A DNA stretch of 64,000 bases from Istiophorus platypterus. Lineage: Eukaryota; Chordata; Actinopteri; Istiophoriformes; Istiophoridae. This document shows, in pieces, positions 48,609-60,269 of the stretch. A program made the position numbers and the translations under genes. Location of the stretch: assembly GCA_016859345.1 (NCBI GenBank), contig CM029134.1, positions 11,023,560-11,087,559 of the forward strand, written 5' to 3'. The stretch's first letter is position 1. Each line of letters opens with the position of its first letter. The notes under the pieces are model-generated. The model searched no databases. It had not been told where the DNA came from and worked only from the letters and a program-made list of their open reading frames with translations.

Positions 48609-50921
48609 GTAGACAAGCACAGTTAACCACACTACGCACACTCTACTTTTCTTTGTTTCTCTAATGCACACCGACACCTTATCATGAATCCTAAATAAGA
48701 ATTTTGTTTTGCCAGTGGATTAACTTAATTGTCATCTTAGAGATAATTGCCTCTGGCTAACCCTGAAAAAGCAGAGCACTGTGACACATTGACATGATAT
48801 AAACAAACATCAAAACAGTGACATCTACTTTTTTAATTTTCTTTTCTAAATCTAAAAACAGCTGTGACATGTTGTCACAACCTGGCTCCGAAGTCATGAC
48901 AAAAAACGAGTAATTTATTTATTATTACAGTATAATGGTAAACACAAAATAAAAAATGGATATGATGAGGTGTGATTATCAGTAAAGACAGTGGTGAGGG
49001 TGCGTGTATGCATGAGTTCAGCGTGTGAAGCGAGGAAACACGTTGGACGGCTGAAAACAAAACAACAATGTGCAGGGGAGTAGAGAGCCTCTGGGCCAGA
49101 AAGGCGGGATTTTGAAGTTGGAGAGCAACGGTTCCAGTTGCTTCCAACTGTGACGATCGGTGCTGCACCCTCCAGATGCCTGCTACATTATAGAAACAAA
49201 AGACGTAGACTATGAGAACAAAAGGGGGGGGGGGGCGCTTGCGTATTTTATGTTACTCATGAATTAATGAGAGATCTGTATCAGGCTGTGTTGCTTTAAA
49301 GTGTTTGTTTTGGTTGCCTCCGCACACATCCCTGTCGGAGTAGCTGTGATGTGACAGACGATGACAAGGACGCGGCACTTCAAACTGACACGGTGAGGTG
49401 GCAGGGTTCAGTTGAATACATGTTGTTAAACAAATGGCAGGTCATTGGTTTAGTCATTATGGAGTGCCGAGCGCCGCCGCTACCGCCATGTAATTGTGTG
49501 GTGCTATTCATTAGAAGCGAGGGCACTTCACAATAATCATGTCACTGTTTGGACTCCTGTCACAGCCAGCACATGTTCAGCTCAGTCTTTAGGGCAGGCC
49601 TGTCACTTGGCCTCATCTGTCCTCCCACACTCACTAACACTTAACACACAGACACATACGCATACAAAAGCGGACACATGGATGCGTGTGAACAGAACAC
49701 AATCATACACATGTTATTGCATGCATGCATTAATTATTAAAATGTTAATGGCTTGACAAAACCATAATCGGTTATCAATCAGATTAACTTTCTGATGATT
49801 CAATGGCTGATCTATTGTTCCAGCTCCGCGCGCTAGTCATTTCGGTTGCCTCTCCTTTTTCGACATGGTTTCTGCTGGCGTCCAATCAGAGTCGGCATGT
49901 TAGAGATCGGACGAAAAGAGGCCATTCGGTGAAATTCTTTCCCCTCTATAGTGTGAAGAAGAGCATTCATGAGCAATCATGTAGATCATCTATCACGGTA
50001 AACCTGAAATCGTAGTAAGATTTCAGCACCATTTGTGTGCTGGAGTTTTTGTTTTGTTTTTTTTTTCTTTTAACCTGAGTTCACATTCAAACGGCATCCT
50101 GAAGAAGAAATGCAGGAAAGTAATCCCTAAGAATCATGTGACTTCAGGCCATGCTGGGGCTGAGTTTTGCTGCAGTTGTAGTTGTAGTTTTGATTGGTGC
50201 ATGGCACTTATTTACAGTATATCGCTACTGTGTGCTGTAGAATGAAAGACATTGGTTTTAGAAATATATATGTAATATTAAAAAACACATGTCAATCAGG
50301 AAAACTTTTCTGTAACAATCTTTTAGTTGTATTTGTTGGTCCATTTGAACTAAGGTATGAGAATTTGGAGTTTGAAAAATGTTTTTAGAGTCAACAGCAA
50401 TGGTTTTCAAACATTAAAAGGAATAAAATATTGATTAAATACACCTGACATTGCAAAATGATTAGTAAGCAGACTACCATATGCACACTTAAGCTTCCCA
50501 GAAGCTCACACCCCAGTATTGTTATTGTGTAGCAGGAGTTAGATATCATTCACTGTATAAATTCCCTTCTATCCCTCATTGTTCACATTTAAAAAAGAGG
50601 CTGGTCCAATATCATCATACAGTCTTTTCACTTTGATTAAGGAAGTTATTACATGGTTGCTGGCAAATATTTTCTAAAACAGAGCTAAAAGCTAAAATTT
50701 GATCACAGTTCAACTGATTTCGGTTAATTGTGTAATCAGAGCTGAGTTCAAACTGAATGTTTATGCTCCTCTCTCGTTCCACCTGTGCCTGATATTTTTC
50801 TGTGTTCAATATTTTTGTGCATCATCTGTTTTCTCGTTCTCTGTTTTTATCCGACTGCTGTCTTGTCCATCTACCTCTCTCTGCCCCTCCGCTCGTCTCA
50901 CTCTCTCCCATCGTGTTTCAG
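48609..50921 (+). other. utrn: utrn intron 59 equivalent (2.3 kb)
   Basis: It holds a G12 run at 49224-49235 and AT-rich unique-looking text. The sequence near 48890-49200 (ACCTGGCTCCGAAGTCATGAC onward) may be a repeat fragment, but I could not support this. It ends with a long CT tract and GTGTTTCAG. Confidence 0.85.
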
Positions 50922-51068
50922 TTATTTAAGGAGGAGCTGACCCAGGTGAAGGAGGGCATGAAGCACATCAATGATCTGGCCCACCAGCTGGCCATCTCCG
51001 ATGTCCATTTGTCGATGGAAAATGCCCGTGCCCTGGAGCATCTCAATAACAGATGGAAAGTGCTCCAG
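50922..51068 (+). CDS. utrn: Utrophin exon 60 equivalent (end of rod, entry to hinge 4)
   Basis: It is 147 nt, 49 whole codons (phase 0 to 0), equal to dystrophin exon 60. It reads LFKEELTQVKEGMKHINDL, AHQLAISDVHLSMENARA, LEHLNNRWKVLQ. The block AHQLAISDVHLSMEN is diagnostic for utrophin; dystrophin has ARQLTTLGIQLSPYN at this place. The conserved Trp of the closing helix (NRWKVLQ) is present. The acceptor is TGTTTCAG|TT and the donor CTCCAG|GTAGGG. Being an exact multiple of three, it could be skipped without a frameshift. Confidence 0.97.
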
Positions 51069-52149
51069 GTAGGGTTCACTGGCGGGTCGGGATTGTCTGT
51101 TTGACATTGTCAGCAGCAGCTTCTCAAGCAGTGAGATATAAGGGAGAGATTAGTGAGAAATTTCATGTCTAATGCTTTTCCTAATGTGAGTTAAGGGTTT
51201 ATGTCAGGCTCCAATGGTGCCCACGCCACAATCACCACAAACTCTTTCACGTGTTTGATATCTTTGTGAGCTTATGAAGGACAGTGGTTTGTTTTAGTGG
51301 CTTGACAAAGGATGGTGTGTGTGATGAGAAATTCTGATCTCTGTAGGTTCTTAACCACAGCGTTTGTGGCTGACCTCTTGAATTGTAGACTCTACAGTTT
51401 TAGGTATATTTTGAACATTTTTTGCCATTATTATATAAAAGACAATAGAGGTTTTTATCCAGTTACTTGTTAAGTAACGGGTCCTATTAGGCTTTTCCTC
51501 ATTTTTTGTGTATAATGTTACAGTGTCAGATGTCTATAATAAACATGGCCAAAGTTTCAAGTAATGACGTAAACATATGTAAAAGTGATCCTTGTGAGAC
51601 AAAAGCTCAGACTTCTCCAAATGCAAAGTTTCCATTTGTTCTCTCTGCTTCCGCTTAGAGCTGATTTCTTTATACAATCATCCACTTCAAACAGCTTGTT
51701 CTCCCAAAACAGTCTACTTGAGTATTATTACAGGCATTTTATGTGCTGCAGCACGCAAGTAGCTAGCAGTACATTTTTACTTTACAATCATTTGGCAAAA
51801 TCAGAATAACACTTTAGTAGCAACAATAGCTTTTTTATTTCCTGAGAACAGACGTTTTCCACTCAGTCGGGATTTTAGCACATTTCCCTTATTTATCACT
51901 ATTGACAGATGCATGAATAGAAAACTTTATACAAGAATAAATCCACCCGTATGTCTTACAATAAGCAGAAACCAATAAGCAAGTCTGGCTGTGCTACTTC
52001 AGGTCTTGTGCTTCCACCCTCATATTCCAGATCAGATTTCGACTAGAACATGTATGGATGAATTTTAGAAGTTGCCATTTCCAACCAATTATGTTCTGTT
52101 ATTTATTTTTAGTTACTAGTTACTTAGTTAGAACCTCCACTCCGGTAAG

Positions 52150-52425
52150 AGGATGAGACAGTGCTCGAAAGGGCTGGGTTTGCTTTCCCTCGGCAGACTT
52201 CTAGATATTCAGTCAATCAGGAGAAAGTGGGCTCTCAAGGAGCTCTGAGCAAATACTGCCTGTTTGACTCCGACACTCAACCGAGGGGCTGCATAAAAGG
52301 CAGTTAGTGCTAAACAGAGTTTGTTTTTTGTTTTTTTTAACTGTGAATCATGCAAAACTACTCTAGTGGTGTCCCTGAATGAAAATATAGAGCTGGAAAT
52401 TATCATAATAGGTCTCCTTTAAACC
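52150..52425 (+). repeat. Probable dispersed teleost repeat fragment
   Basis: CAATCAGGAGAAAGTGGGCTC, GCTAAACAGAGTTTGTTTTT, GTGTCCCTGAATGAAAATATA and the end ATTATCATAATAGGTCTCC resemble a repeat I associate with percomorph introns. There is no second copy in the window, so the support is recall only. Confidence 0.4.
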
Positions 52426-53708
52426 TTACACCATCAGGACGTCTATGCCAAAAATGTCCAAATGTATATTTAGACTGACTTGTGTCCCTGGTTAAAACCT
52501 GACAGACCCACTTATCTATCTGTGGCTTTCACTAGTGTCTCCGGCATTTCCTGCAGCTGTATCTCAGTAATAAAGAGATTGTTTACAATGAAGCAAGTAT
52601 GGCCAATGGTGATTAGCAGTATTGTCAAAAAGTCAGACAGAGTATTTCTTCATTCCTGTGAAGAGCTGAGCTTTTTTTTTTTTTTTAAGGAACCCATTTA
52701 TAGGAGATGAGAAAAACATTTAGATGGTACAAATTTGTTATGGATTATAACTACTGGTCCGAATGCCAATGTGTGGAGTCATTGCACGAACCAGACCTCG
52801 GGTGCTTTTTTTCAAATCATACATTGGAAGGGAAAGTGAGAAAAAGACCAGAACAGATGAATGAATGATGAAAATGCAATGAATCACGATTTGAACCCAC
52901 TGGCTTATATGAAGAATGCAATTCTTCAATAAATTCAAGGCACTTACTCTTAGTATCTTTTAAAAATTTCCAGAATAAAGCGCCTTGGATTCACTGAAGT
53001 GGACTTTCCCTCCCCTCGATGCTTTACTAAATGTATGGCTGCATTATCCAGTGAGCATTACTGCGACTCTGAAGTGTGTAACCCTCAAGCCTAGGCTGCA
53101 TTCTCTATCAGCATCCTTTGTGGTGCTCTTACAAGCACAACAAAACCCACTCAGCCTTCTCTACACCTCCTGAGAAAACACCCTGTCCCCATTAGATAAC
53201 CTTCACGACACCTTTGCAACAGCTTGTTGTTCGTGGATTGCCGTGATGTTTTGACTGCCACTCCAACCTCTCCTCTTCTCTGTCCCTCTCTCGCCTGAAG
53301 AAGATGATTTGAATGCCCTTTCAACAATTCTTAGAAATTAGTTTCCAGTATCCACTATGTGCGTCTGCCACTCCCTGACTCTTCACAGCTTTTTTTTTGT
53401 TGCCTCTGTGGCCCTGAAATAACACAGAATGAATCAGTGTATGAATGAAAGACAACACAACAAAACAGAGCCATTCAGTATACACTAGCTGTGGGTTTTT
53501 CCCTGTGATCTCCCCTCTGAGTGAGGCAAATAAAATTAAGCCTCTGGACTCTGGACGATCGAAACCTGGACTGGATTTTTTGTAGCAAAAACAAGTCACA
53601 TGGTGGCGCTTTCTGAAGATTTTCTTGACAACTCGGCTTTGGCAAGAGTATTGCCAGCAGGAGTTGATGGAAGGATTTAGGTAGTTTTTTAGCCATGCCA
53701 GCAATGTG

Positions 53709-54115
53709 ACCCTAGGGATGGCAAAGTGGGTCTGTCAGTCCACCTCTTGGGTCGAGTCTGAAACATTTCAACAACTGTCGGTTGGATTGCTGTGATTGTT
53801 GTGCAGACATTCATTTTCCTAAAAGGATGAATTTTAATGACTTTGATGATTCCCTTCCTCTTTTAGCACCGTCATCAGACTCACATATGTGGTTTTAAGT
53901 GAAACATCTCAGCAACTGGATTGACAGACATTCTTTCACCCCTCAGGATGAATTGCATTCTTTCACCCCTCAGGATGAATTGTGACTACTCTGGCGATCC
54001 ACTGACTATACTGTCCAGTCCAAAATACTTTGGATTATAGCTGGATAACTGAATTAAAGACATTCCCATAATGTTTGTGCAAATTACCAAATGTAAGCAT
54101 GCTAACAGACTCTTA
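53709..54115 (-). repeat. Dispersed percomorph repeat, copy 3 ('mutual homologue C', reversed)
   Basis: Read on the - strand it has the order of the copies at 8638 and 18109. On the + strand this appears as CTAGGGATGGCAAAGTG, AACATTTCAACAACTGTCGG, CCCTCAGGATGAATTG, AAGACATTCCCATAATG and AAGCATGCTAACAGAC. A 27-bp unit is duplicated within it. Confidence 0.7.
53929..53982. repeat. Perfect 27-bp tandem duplication
   Basis: The unit beginning CATTCTTTCACCCCTCAGG and ending GATGAATTG occurs at 53929-53955 and again at 53956-53982 without mismatch. It lies inside the reversed repeat 'C'. Confidence 0.92.
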
Positions 54116-56407
54116 CATCTCCCAAATCTATATGTAGTGTCATCATGGAAGAATGACAAAGTATCCTGAAACCGGACAATATGCTGCTGATGCGCACTTA
54201 TTCTCCTGCAATGCAATTTTCAAAGAAAATGGAAGAGCAGCTTGCGGCTAAAAAAAAAAAAAGGAAATAGATTGTAGGTGGTTTTGAAACAGCTCCAAAA
54301 ATCCCCTTGAAAATTGGTTTAAATTTTATGAAAAATATTTCTGTGTCTCGTTGTGAAGATTAATTAGCAGTTGCGTTCCAAAGCTGAGGTTTGATCGACA
54401 TCTGACATCACACTTATTGTGTCCTCCCCTGTCTGTAAGAAATGGGGAAGTATGTTGATATTTTTGTATACTAACTGCTAAAACAGAATACAATGACGAT
54501 TAGTACGTAATACATGCTGTTTAGAATTAGTATGGATCTGGGACACAGCTTGTTAAAATGCTGCGTAAGGTTCTTGTTTTTATTTCCAGCTGTGTTGATC
54601 CTTTTTTAGTTTCCCCTTTTGACCAAACTGAACAAGTTCAAGTGCTCTTTGCACCAGTGAGGTACTTCTTATCCCACAGACACAGCCATTATAACTGACA
54701 GCATTTTTTTCTGTGTGGGATGGAACAAGCTTGCATATAAATAGAAAGATCTGTCAGTCTTACTTTTATACACCTCAGTAGCCTACCTTCTTTATGCCTC
54801 AATTAAAATGCCTTTAAGTTTTTCTTTCAGAAGTGTCACCATGCGTAGGGAAGTTTAAACGATTGTTAAAAGCATTCATAAAACTCCAATAAAACACTTT
54901 CTGGAGCGTGAATTATCAAGGACACATCTGCTACAAATTTTTAACGCACTCCCATGTATTTTAGAAAAGAATTGTCTGGACTCATAGCACTCTTTTTCAG
55001 AGAGCGCTACATAGAAGGAATAGAAATCGGGACTCATCTTGCTGCTCATTGATGTCGCTTTGTTTTGGAGGTAAAACTGTCTTCATGAAAAAGTTCTTTC
55101 TCTGGTATTTCACTCAGAAAATAAGTGATTAGAGATATTCATCTCCCAGATCTTGGAATGTCTCAGAGTTGCTGTGATACCAGTAGAGCACAAGTGATAT
55201 ATTAAGAGACAGGTGTGGCAAAGGGTTTTTAGAGGGGTGAAAAAAACAACCTTTTCTGTGACTTTCCGCTATTTTCATTTGCCTTGCACCTCGGTCAATC
55301 TACCAACTCTACCATCCGCATTAATTAATTTCGGTGCGATAAGGTGCACTGACCTGACATCCTGTGTGAGAGCAAGCAGAATGGAGGAACCATTTTCTTT
55401 GTCTCCCTCTCCGTGTCTCTCTTAATTAAAATGATAAATGTTTAATTCCAACAACATCCTGTGTCCTGTTGATTTTGGCTGCTCTGATGCCAGTGAAAAT
55501 GTATTTCCAAATTTTATTTGCTTACATTTGTCGATCATGGATAATTTAGTCATTTGTCTTCCTTATGGCAGCCCAAATTGCTTGTACAACAAATAGATGC
55601 CACTACACTGCACAGTTGGCAGTAACATCTCAACAGCACATTGGCAATGCTCTATATTAGCCCCAAGCAATTTAAAACAAGCTCCAGATTGTTTTGTTTT
55701 ATTTTCTGGTGAGGGAGCGGTGACGTGTATACGCTGAGAAATACTAACTTAACTCTGTATATCTAAATTTACACATTGTGACTCATTGCTTGTGGTTCTC
55801 TTTGAAGTCTAAAGGCCCTTCATATTTTCTCTTTCTTACTTTATCTGTCTCTCTACCTCACCAAGAGTAGATTTACTATCCTTTGTTTGAGGACGTGTTT
55901 CAAACAGCCAGCTGACAATGATTCATGTGCCAAATCCAATACATTTCAAATAAACCAGGATTACAAGACTAAATCCCATTTGGTAGAAAATAAAACTGAT
56001 GTGAAATGCTTTTACTAAGGCAATAGCAAACTTAATTTTGTCAACTCAGATTACATAGTTATTGACAGAGCACATGTGATGCTTTGTAAACCGCCCTTCT
56101 CTCTCATTTCATCTTTCTTTTTCCTCCAGCTCTTTTCCACACTGACATTGGAACCAGGAACCGTTGTCCTCGTTTCAACAAAATATATTATATATATTTT
56201 GTAATCTCTGTCTTCATTTCCTACCTGCAGCTCTTCAAAGGTTTTCAGATTCCTTCAAGAGGGGCAGCAGAGGAAAAAGACATAATTTATATTCCGCAGT
56301 TAGCTAATGGAGGAGAAGCAGGTGGTCTGTGTGTGTGTGTGCATCTCTATTGTGGGGATTTGTGGTGGAGAGAGGATGAACAGCACGATTCCCTTTGATT
56401 TAACTAC

Positions 56408-56433
56408 ATGTGTGTGTGTGTGTGTGTGTGTGT
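56408..56433 (+). repeat. (TG)n tract abutting the exon 61eq acceptor
   Basis: About 13 TG units are followed by TCCTCAG|GG, so the tract ends only 6 nt before the acceptor AG and takes the place of the polypyrimidine tract. Confidence 0.95.
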
Positions 56434-56439
56434 CCTCAG

Positions 56440-56518
56440 GGGTCCATAGAGGAGCGGCTGAAGCAGCTCCAGGATGCACATAGAGACTTTGGCCCGGGAT
56501 CGCAGCACTTCCTTTCCA
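56440..56518 (+). CDS. utrn: Utrophin exon 61 equivalent (hinge 4)
   Basis: It is 79 nt, equal to dystrophin exon 61. It reads GSIEERLKQLQDAHRDFGP, GSQHFLS and a first base of the next Ser codon. The block EAHRDFGPASQHFLS in dystrophin corresponds, with the utrophin form DAHRDFGPGSQHFLS here. It joins the last spectrin-like repeat to the WW domain. It enters in phase 0 and leaves in phase 1; the donor is TCCA|GTAAGAG. The acceptor lies in a TG tract. Confidence 0.96.
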
Positions 56519-56638
56519 GTAAGAGTCCTCTTCTGCTATTTGAAGTTGTAGCCCCATGTCATACCAACTGGTGCCATGCTGTGCCAGGATGGTTAAGTGC
56601 ATTACAGTTTCGTTATGGTGAGGCTGTTAAATGATGCC

Positions 56639-56683
56639 TGTGTGTGTGTGCATGCGCGCTTGTGTGTGTGTGTGTGTGTGTGT
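56639..56683. repeat. (TG)n microsatellite with CATGCGCGCT interruption
   Basis: Two TG blocks separated by CATGCGCGCT, 120 nt after exon 61eq. Confidence 0.95.
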
Positions 56684-57239
56684 TTTCTGTGTTTGTATTT
56701 GGGTTAGAGGTGGAGCCGGCAGGCTTTGTTCATCTGTCTTCATCACCTCCAGTACACCGATAAGCATCCCCAGCGATGCTCATCACAACAGTCATCGCTC
56801 ACATTTGAACAGAGATACATATTTGTAAATTCTGTCTCTTCTTTCACCTGCTGCTCTTCAAAGGCTATGGAAGCGGGGGGTGGGGTAGCAGGGGGCCTGA
56901 AATTTGTGTTTTTACTTTGCCTAGTTTAAACTTGGGAAGAAGTGGGATAGCTGTGTGCTGCACGGCACTCTGTGCTGGTCTGTCTGAAGTGACGTTGTGT
57001 ACTTGTGTGTCTCCTGTGTACTCACCAACCCTATCAGGTTTTACTGCTGTCATGCTTACTCAGAAATGCCACACTGGGGCTTATATAGGACTGCTGGCAT
57101 AGCACATTGCACCCTGCAGGAATGTCTGGACGTACTCTGTGGTTTCTTTTATGTGCCAACATGACTATATTTCAGTATTTTATGGTTTTGATATGATAAA
57201 AATGTTATAGAGCATACCCACCTACCCTTTATGATGCAA

Positions 57240-57855
57240 AGGATAGGTAGAATCTAACTAAATTTACTGAAGTATTGTACTTCATTAATATTTTGTTAAC
57301 TTGTATTTCCTTTTTATGCTCCTGTACGCAATTTCAGAGGGAAATGTACTTATTGCTCCATTATGCATTCATCAAACAGCTATAACAATTATATCTCAAC
57401 TAGTAAATATATTATAATTATTTGTAATTGTTCAATTTTACATTTAAAAGTAATGATCCTGAGTCTGAGACCAAAAGAGGAAAACTCTCCAGCTGTTCCC
57501 TCCAAAAAGCAAAGATTAGAAAAAAAATAAAAATGAATACATACTACGTGTTTAGCACAACTTCTGTTTTCTTAATTACTAACCCATTCATCATTCCATG
57601 ACCCTCAGATTTGATTTGTAACACTGTAGAGCAGCCCACAGCCCACGTTAGGTAACAAACTAATGAATTGCATATAAAATAGTCAAAATTGACCATTAGT
57701 ATTAAAATCTAATTATATATTATATATGAGGGAACATTTTTCTTCATAATGAGCACTTTAGCTTTTAAAGTTCGTTTTGCTGGTAATAATAATGTACTTT
57801 TATTTAAGTAGGATTATGAATACAGGACTTTTATATAACGCAATAGTTGACAATG
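57240..57855 (+). repeat. Dispersed percomorph repeat, copy 2 ('mutual homologue B')
   Basis: ATTTACTGAAGTATTGTACTT, TTTCAGAGGGAAATGTACTT, GCATATAAAATAGTCAAAATT, TTTCTTCATAATGAGCACTT, TGTACTTTTATTTAAGTAGGA and TACAGGACTTTTATATAACG parallel the copy at 46731-47502 in the same order and orientation. It abuts the long TG tract at 57862. Confidence 0.7.
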
Positions 57856-57861
57856 ACTTGA

Positions 57862-57870
57862 TGTGTGTGT

Positions 57871-57945
<75 letters not shown>
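57862..57945. repeat. (TG)n microsatellite, longest in the window
   Basis: About 42 TG units with one GAG interruption near its start, followed by TGCGAGTGTGCGAATG. Open frames of about 100 codons here are repeat translations. Confidence 0.97.
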
Positions 57946-57953
<8 letters not shown>

Positions 57954-58298
57954 CGAATGTGTGTGTGGTTGCATGCGTGCCTCTGTACCAGTGTGTCAGC
58001 CTCTTGTTTATTCCTCTTTGATCCTCAGCTTAACCCCCTGTGGTTCAGTTTGGGGGCTGGTTAAAACGCTACCCTCACCATGTCTCACTGGCTTCTCTAC
58101 AAAAAAAAAACAAAAACCCAGCACCCTGGGGAAACCTGACACAATGGACCTGTCCCTTTGCCTTTACTGTACAGCAGGGCAGCTCTGTTGAGATGGTCTG
58201 AAGGGACATGGTCTCTGGACATGCTGTGAGGGACAATGTGGTTTTCTTGCATGACATGTCTGTTTTCCAATTGATTTTGCTTATATGTGTTTGCGCAG

Positions 58299-58359
58299 GT
58301 TCTGTTCAGATACCATGGGAACGTGCCATCTCACCAAACAAAGTGCCCTACTACATCAA
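58299..58359 (+). CDS. utrn: Utrophin exon 62 equivalent (first half of WW domain)
   Basis: It is 61 nt, equal to dystrophin exon 62. A|GT completes Ser, then SVQIPWERAISPNKVPYYI and the first two bases of Asn (AA|C). The first WW tryptophan (IPWERA) and the Tyr-Tyr-Ile core are present. The WW domain with the EF-hand region binds the PPxY motif at the C-terminus of beta-dystroglycan; this is known of the family, not seen here. The acceptor is GCGCAG|GT and the donor CAA|GTAAGT, leaving phase 2. Confidence 0.97.
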
Positions 58360-60207
58360 GTAAGTGCAACTTCGGGATCAGTTTCTGTGTTGTCATTGTT
58401 GGAATGTATGTATTTTTCCATGGCTTTTTATAGAGCTTTATTAAAGCATGGGTATTGTGTTATTTGTGATAAAATTGCATGACTATTGTATGTCTGCGAA
58501 GCAAATTGGTTACATCCAATTTCCACAGATACTAAGACCGACCGTATTCCCCTTTACAGAAACAGTTTATAGTATTATTCAGAATCTATTATCGTGATTG
58601 ACTGGCAGTATTCCTTCATTTTTCAAGCTTGACTTACCAATGGGAGCTGATGCAAAACTGCTTCGAATGGTGCACTTTCATTACATCAAAAAGTTGGTGA
58701 AATAATGAGGAGTCATGCCTCACACTTTATAATCATTTAAATAGAGAAACAATACCACATTTGTTCATTCTGTTCCATGAGCTTCTTTGAAAAACTGCAG
58801 TTTCTCATCAGGGCTTTCTTTACAAAGAAACTGGGCCTATTAGAATTGAACCCATCTGCATTTGTTACAAGGGTAAACATAGATTATTTGTTAGAATCCG
58901 ACATTTCTACATTTCCCATGAAATTTCAAACTTAAGTGGTAATCTTGCTGTCTGTGCCATTATTCTCGCAGCTAATGACTTGACTGAGCTTGGCACATAG
59001 AGCAGTGGTTTTAAATGCAAAAATGCATATTTGTACAAGAAAATCAGGAGAGTTAGAGTTAACCCTCATCGTCTTCGCTTTAAGCACAGCTTGAATCACA
59101 TTTTTCAAAGATCTCTCTGCTGCTCAAACATTTGTACAGAGTTACTGTTAAAGATCAGATAAATACTAAATGATTCAGAGAGGAACTCTATTGAGTTACC
59201 ATGAGCAGCTTTTTGCCTGAGCACTCATCTGTTTATCTATTTACCTCATCAATACTATTTCACCTTTAGAGTGCATGTTGGTTTTATCAGTTAACTGTGA
59301 ACGTGTGTGGGGGTGGGTGAGTGTTTATGCCTAGAGGATGGTGTTTTTATGTGTGCAGGTTTGTAACTGGGCAAGTGTTTATACAATTTGTTCCCCTGCA
59401 GATGATGTGTATTTATTTCCACAATCATCTGAAAAATAAAAAAAACATCTTGGGTCTTGTTTTAGTCTGCCAGACACTACTTTATGGGCTATATTACTGT
59501 AGCAATGGGGGTAGGAGGAGTATCTGAGTAGCACTCCACTGGGTCCCAATCTAAGAGCGATTGCACGGGTAATGATGAATGCTGCCCTAAAAGGCCCCTT
59601 GGTCCTTGCAGACCTCTTGCTTTGGGATTTCTCATTTATTTTGCTGGGCTTGTCATTTTTTTTGTCGGATCTACAGAGAGGGTCCAGAGGTCTGAGACCA
59701 CTTTCCCATTGACTTTAATGGGAATGTGGTCTCAGACTTATGGACCCCCTCTTTTTCATTGTACATTTTCTGAATGTGCCCTAGTAGTGTGATAGGACGG
59801 TGGTGTAAATGAAAATTTTTTTTGGTCTGTGTGTGTGTAGGGGTTGGGATTTCTGCCTTTTACATTACTGGCAGTCTTAAACCAGTGGAGCAAGTAGTAG
59901 GGCATAACTTTGATGTCTGAACCTGACTCCTCTATCATGTTTGACGTATGTCTGCACTTTACAGGCCTGAAATCTCTCATAAACAATAGCCATCCTATCC
60001 CGCTCTCTCATTTTTCTCTTTCTTTCTCACTTTAACTACCCTCTGATCTCACCCCTCTCGCCGTCTGCCACACCTGCCCGTCTCTGCTCCCTCGGCTCAT
60101 TTCTGCTCCATTTTACCTTGATCTCTCTGGCCTGAGAGTGTGCCCCTGCAGTCTTGTCTGCTCTGTGAACTCTTCTGCCTTTCATTCATTCTTCTGTCCT
60201 CTCCCAG
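58360..60207 (+). other. utrn: utrn intron 62 equivalent (1.8 kb)
   Basis: In mammals the first exon of the short isoform Up71 lies in this intron. I looked for a GC-rich stretch with an ATG frame ending at a donor in phase 2 and saw none that stands out. The intron contains a foldback element (59678-59751). The 3' end has a CT-rich tract (59995-60207). Confidence 0.87.
59678..59751. repeat. 74-bp foldback (inverted repeat) element
   Basis: The left arm 59678-59710 (GAGGGTCCAGAGGTCTGAGA...) and right arm 59717-59751 (...TCTCAGACTTATGGACCCCC) are reverse complements over about 33 bp with a few mismatches and one gap. The loop is GACTTT. A very small MITE or foldback relic fits best. Confidence 0.85.
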
Positions 60208-60269
60208 CCATCAGGCCCAGACAACGTGCTGGGACCATCCAAAGATGACAGAGCTGTACCAAGCACTGG
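60208..60269 (+). CDS. utrn: Utrophin exon 63 equivalent (second half of WW domain)
   Basis: It is 62 nt, equal to dystrophin exon 63. AA|C completes Asn, then HQAQTTCWDHPKMTELYQAL and one base of Ala. The second WW tryptophan (TCWDHP) with the conserved Pro is present. The acceptor is CTCCCAG|CC and the donor ACTGG|GTGAGT, leaving phase 1. Exon 62eq plus 63eq give the whole WW domain with no missing key residue. Confidence 0.97.

Larger units (their letters stand above)
51069..56439 (+). other. utrn: utrn intron 60 equivalent (5.4 kb)
   Basis: It contains a probable repeat fragment (52150-52425) and a reversed copy of repeat 'C' with a 27-bp duplication (53709-54115). The rest is AT-rich and no exon is seen. 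The 3' end is a TG tract followed by TCCTCAG. Confidence 0.87.
56519..58298 (+). other. utrn: utrn intron 61 equivalent (1.8 kb)
   Basis: It holds a TG tract (56639), the second copy of repeat 'B' (57240-57855) and a very long TG tract (57862). The last 350 nt are mixed sequence with a short A-run at 58101 and the acceptor TTGCGCAG. Confidence 0.9.

Noticed and set aside
48890..49200. Possible hAT-like or other repeat fragment
   Set aside because: Some wording looked familiar (ACCTGGCTCCGAAGTCATGAC), but no ends, no second copy and no coding support.
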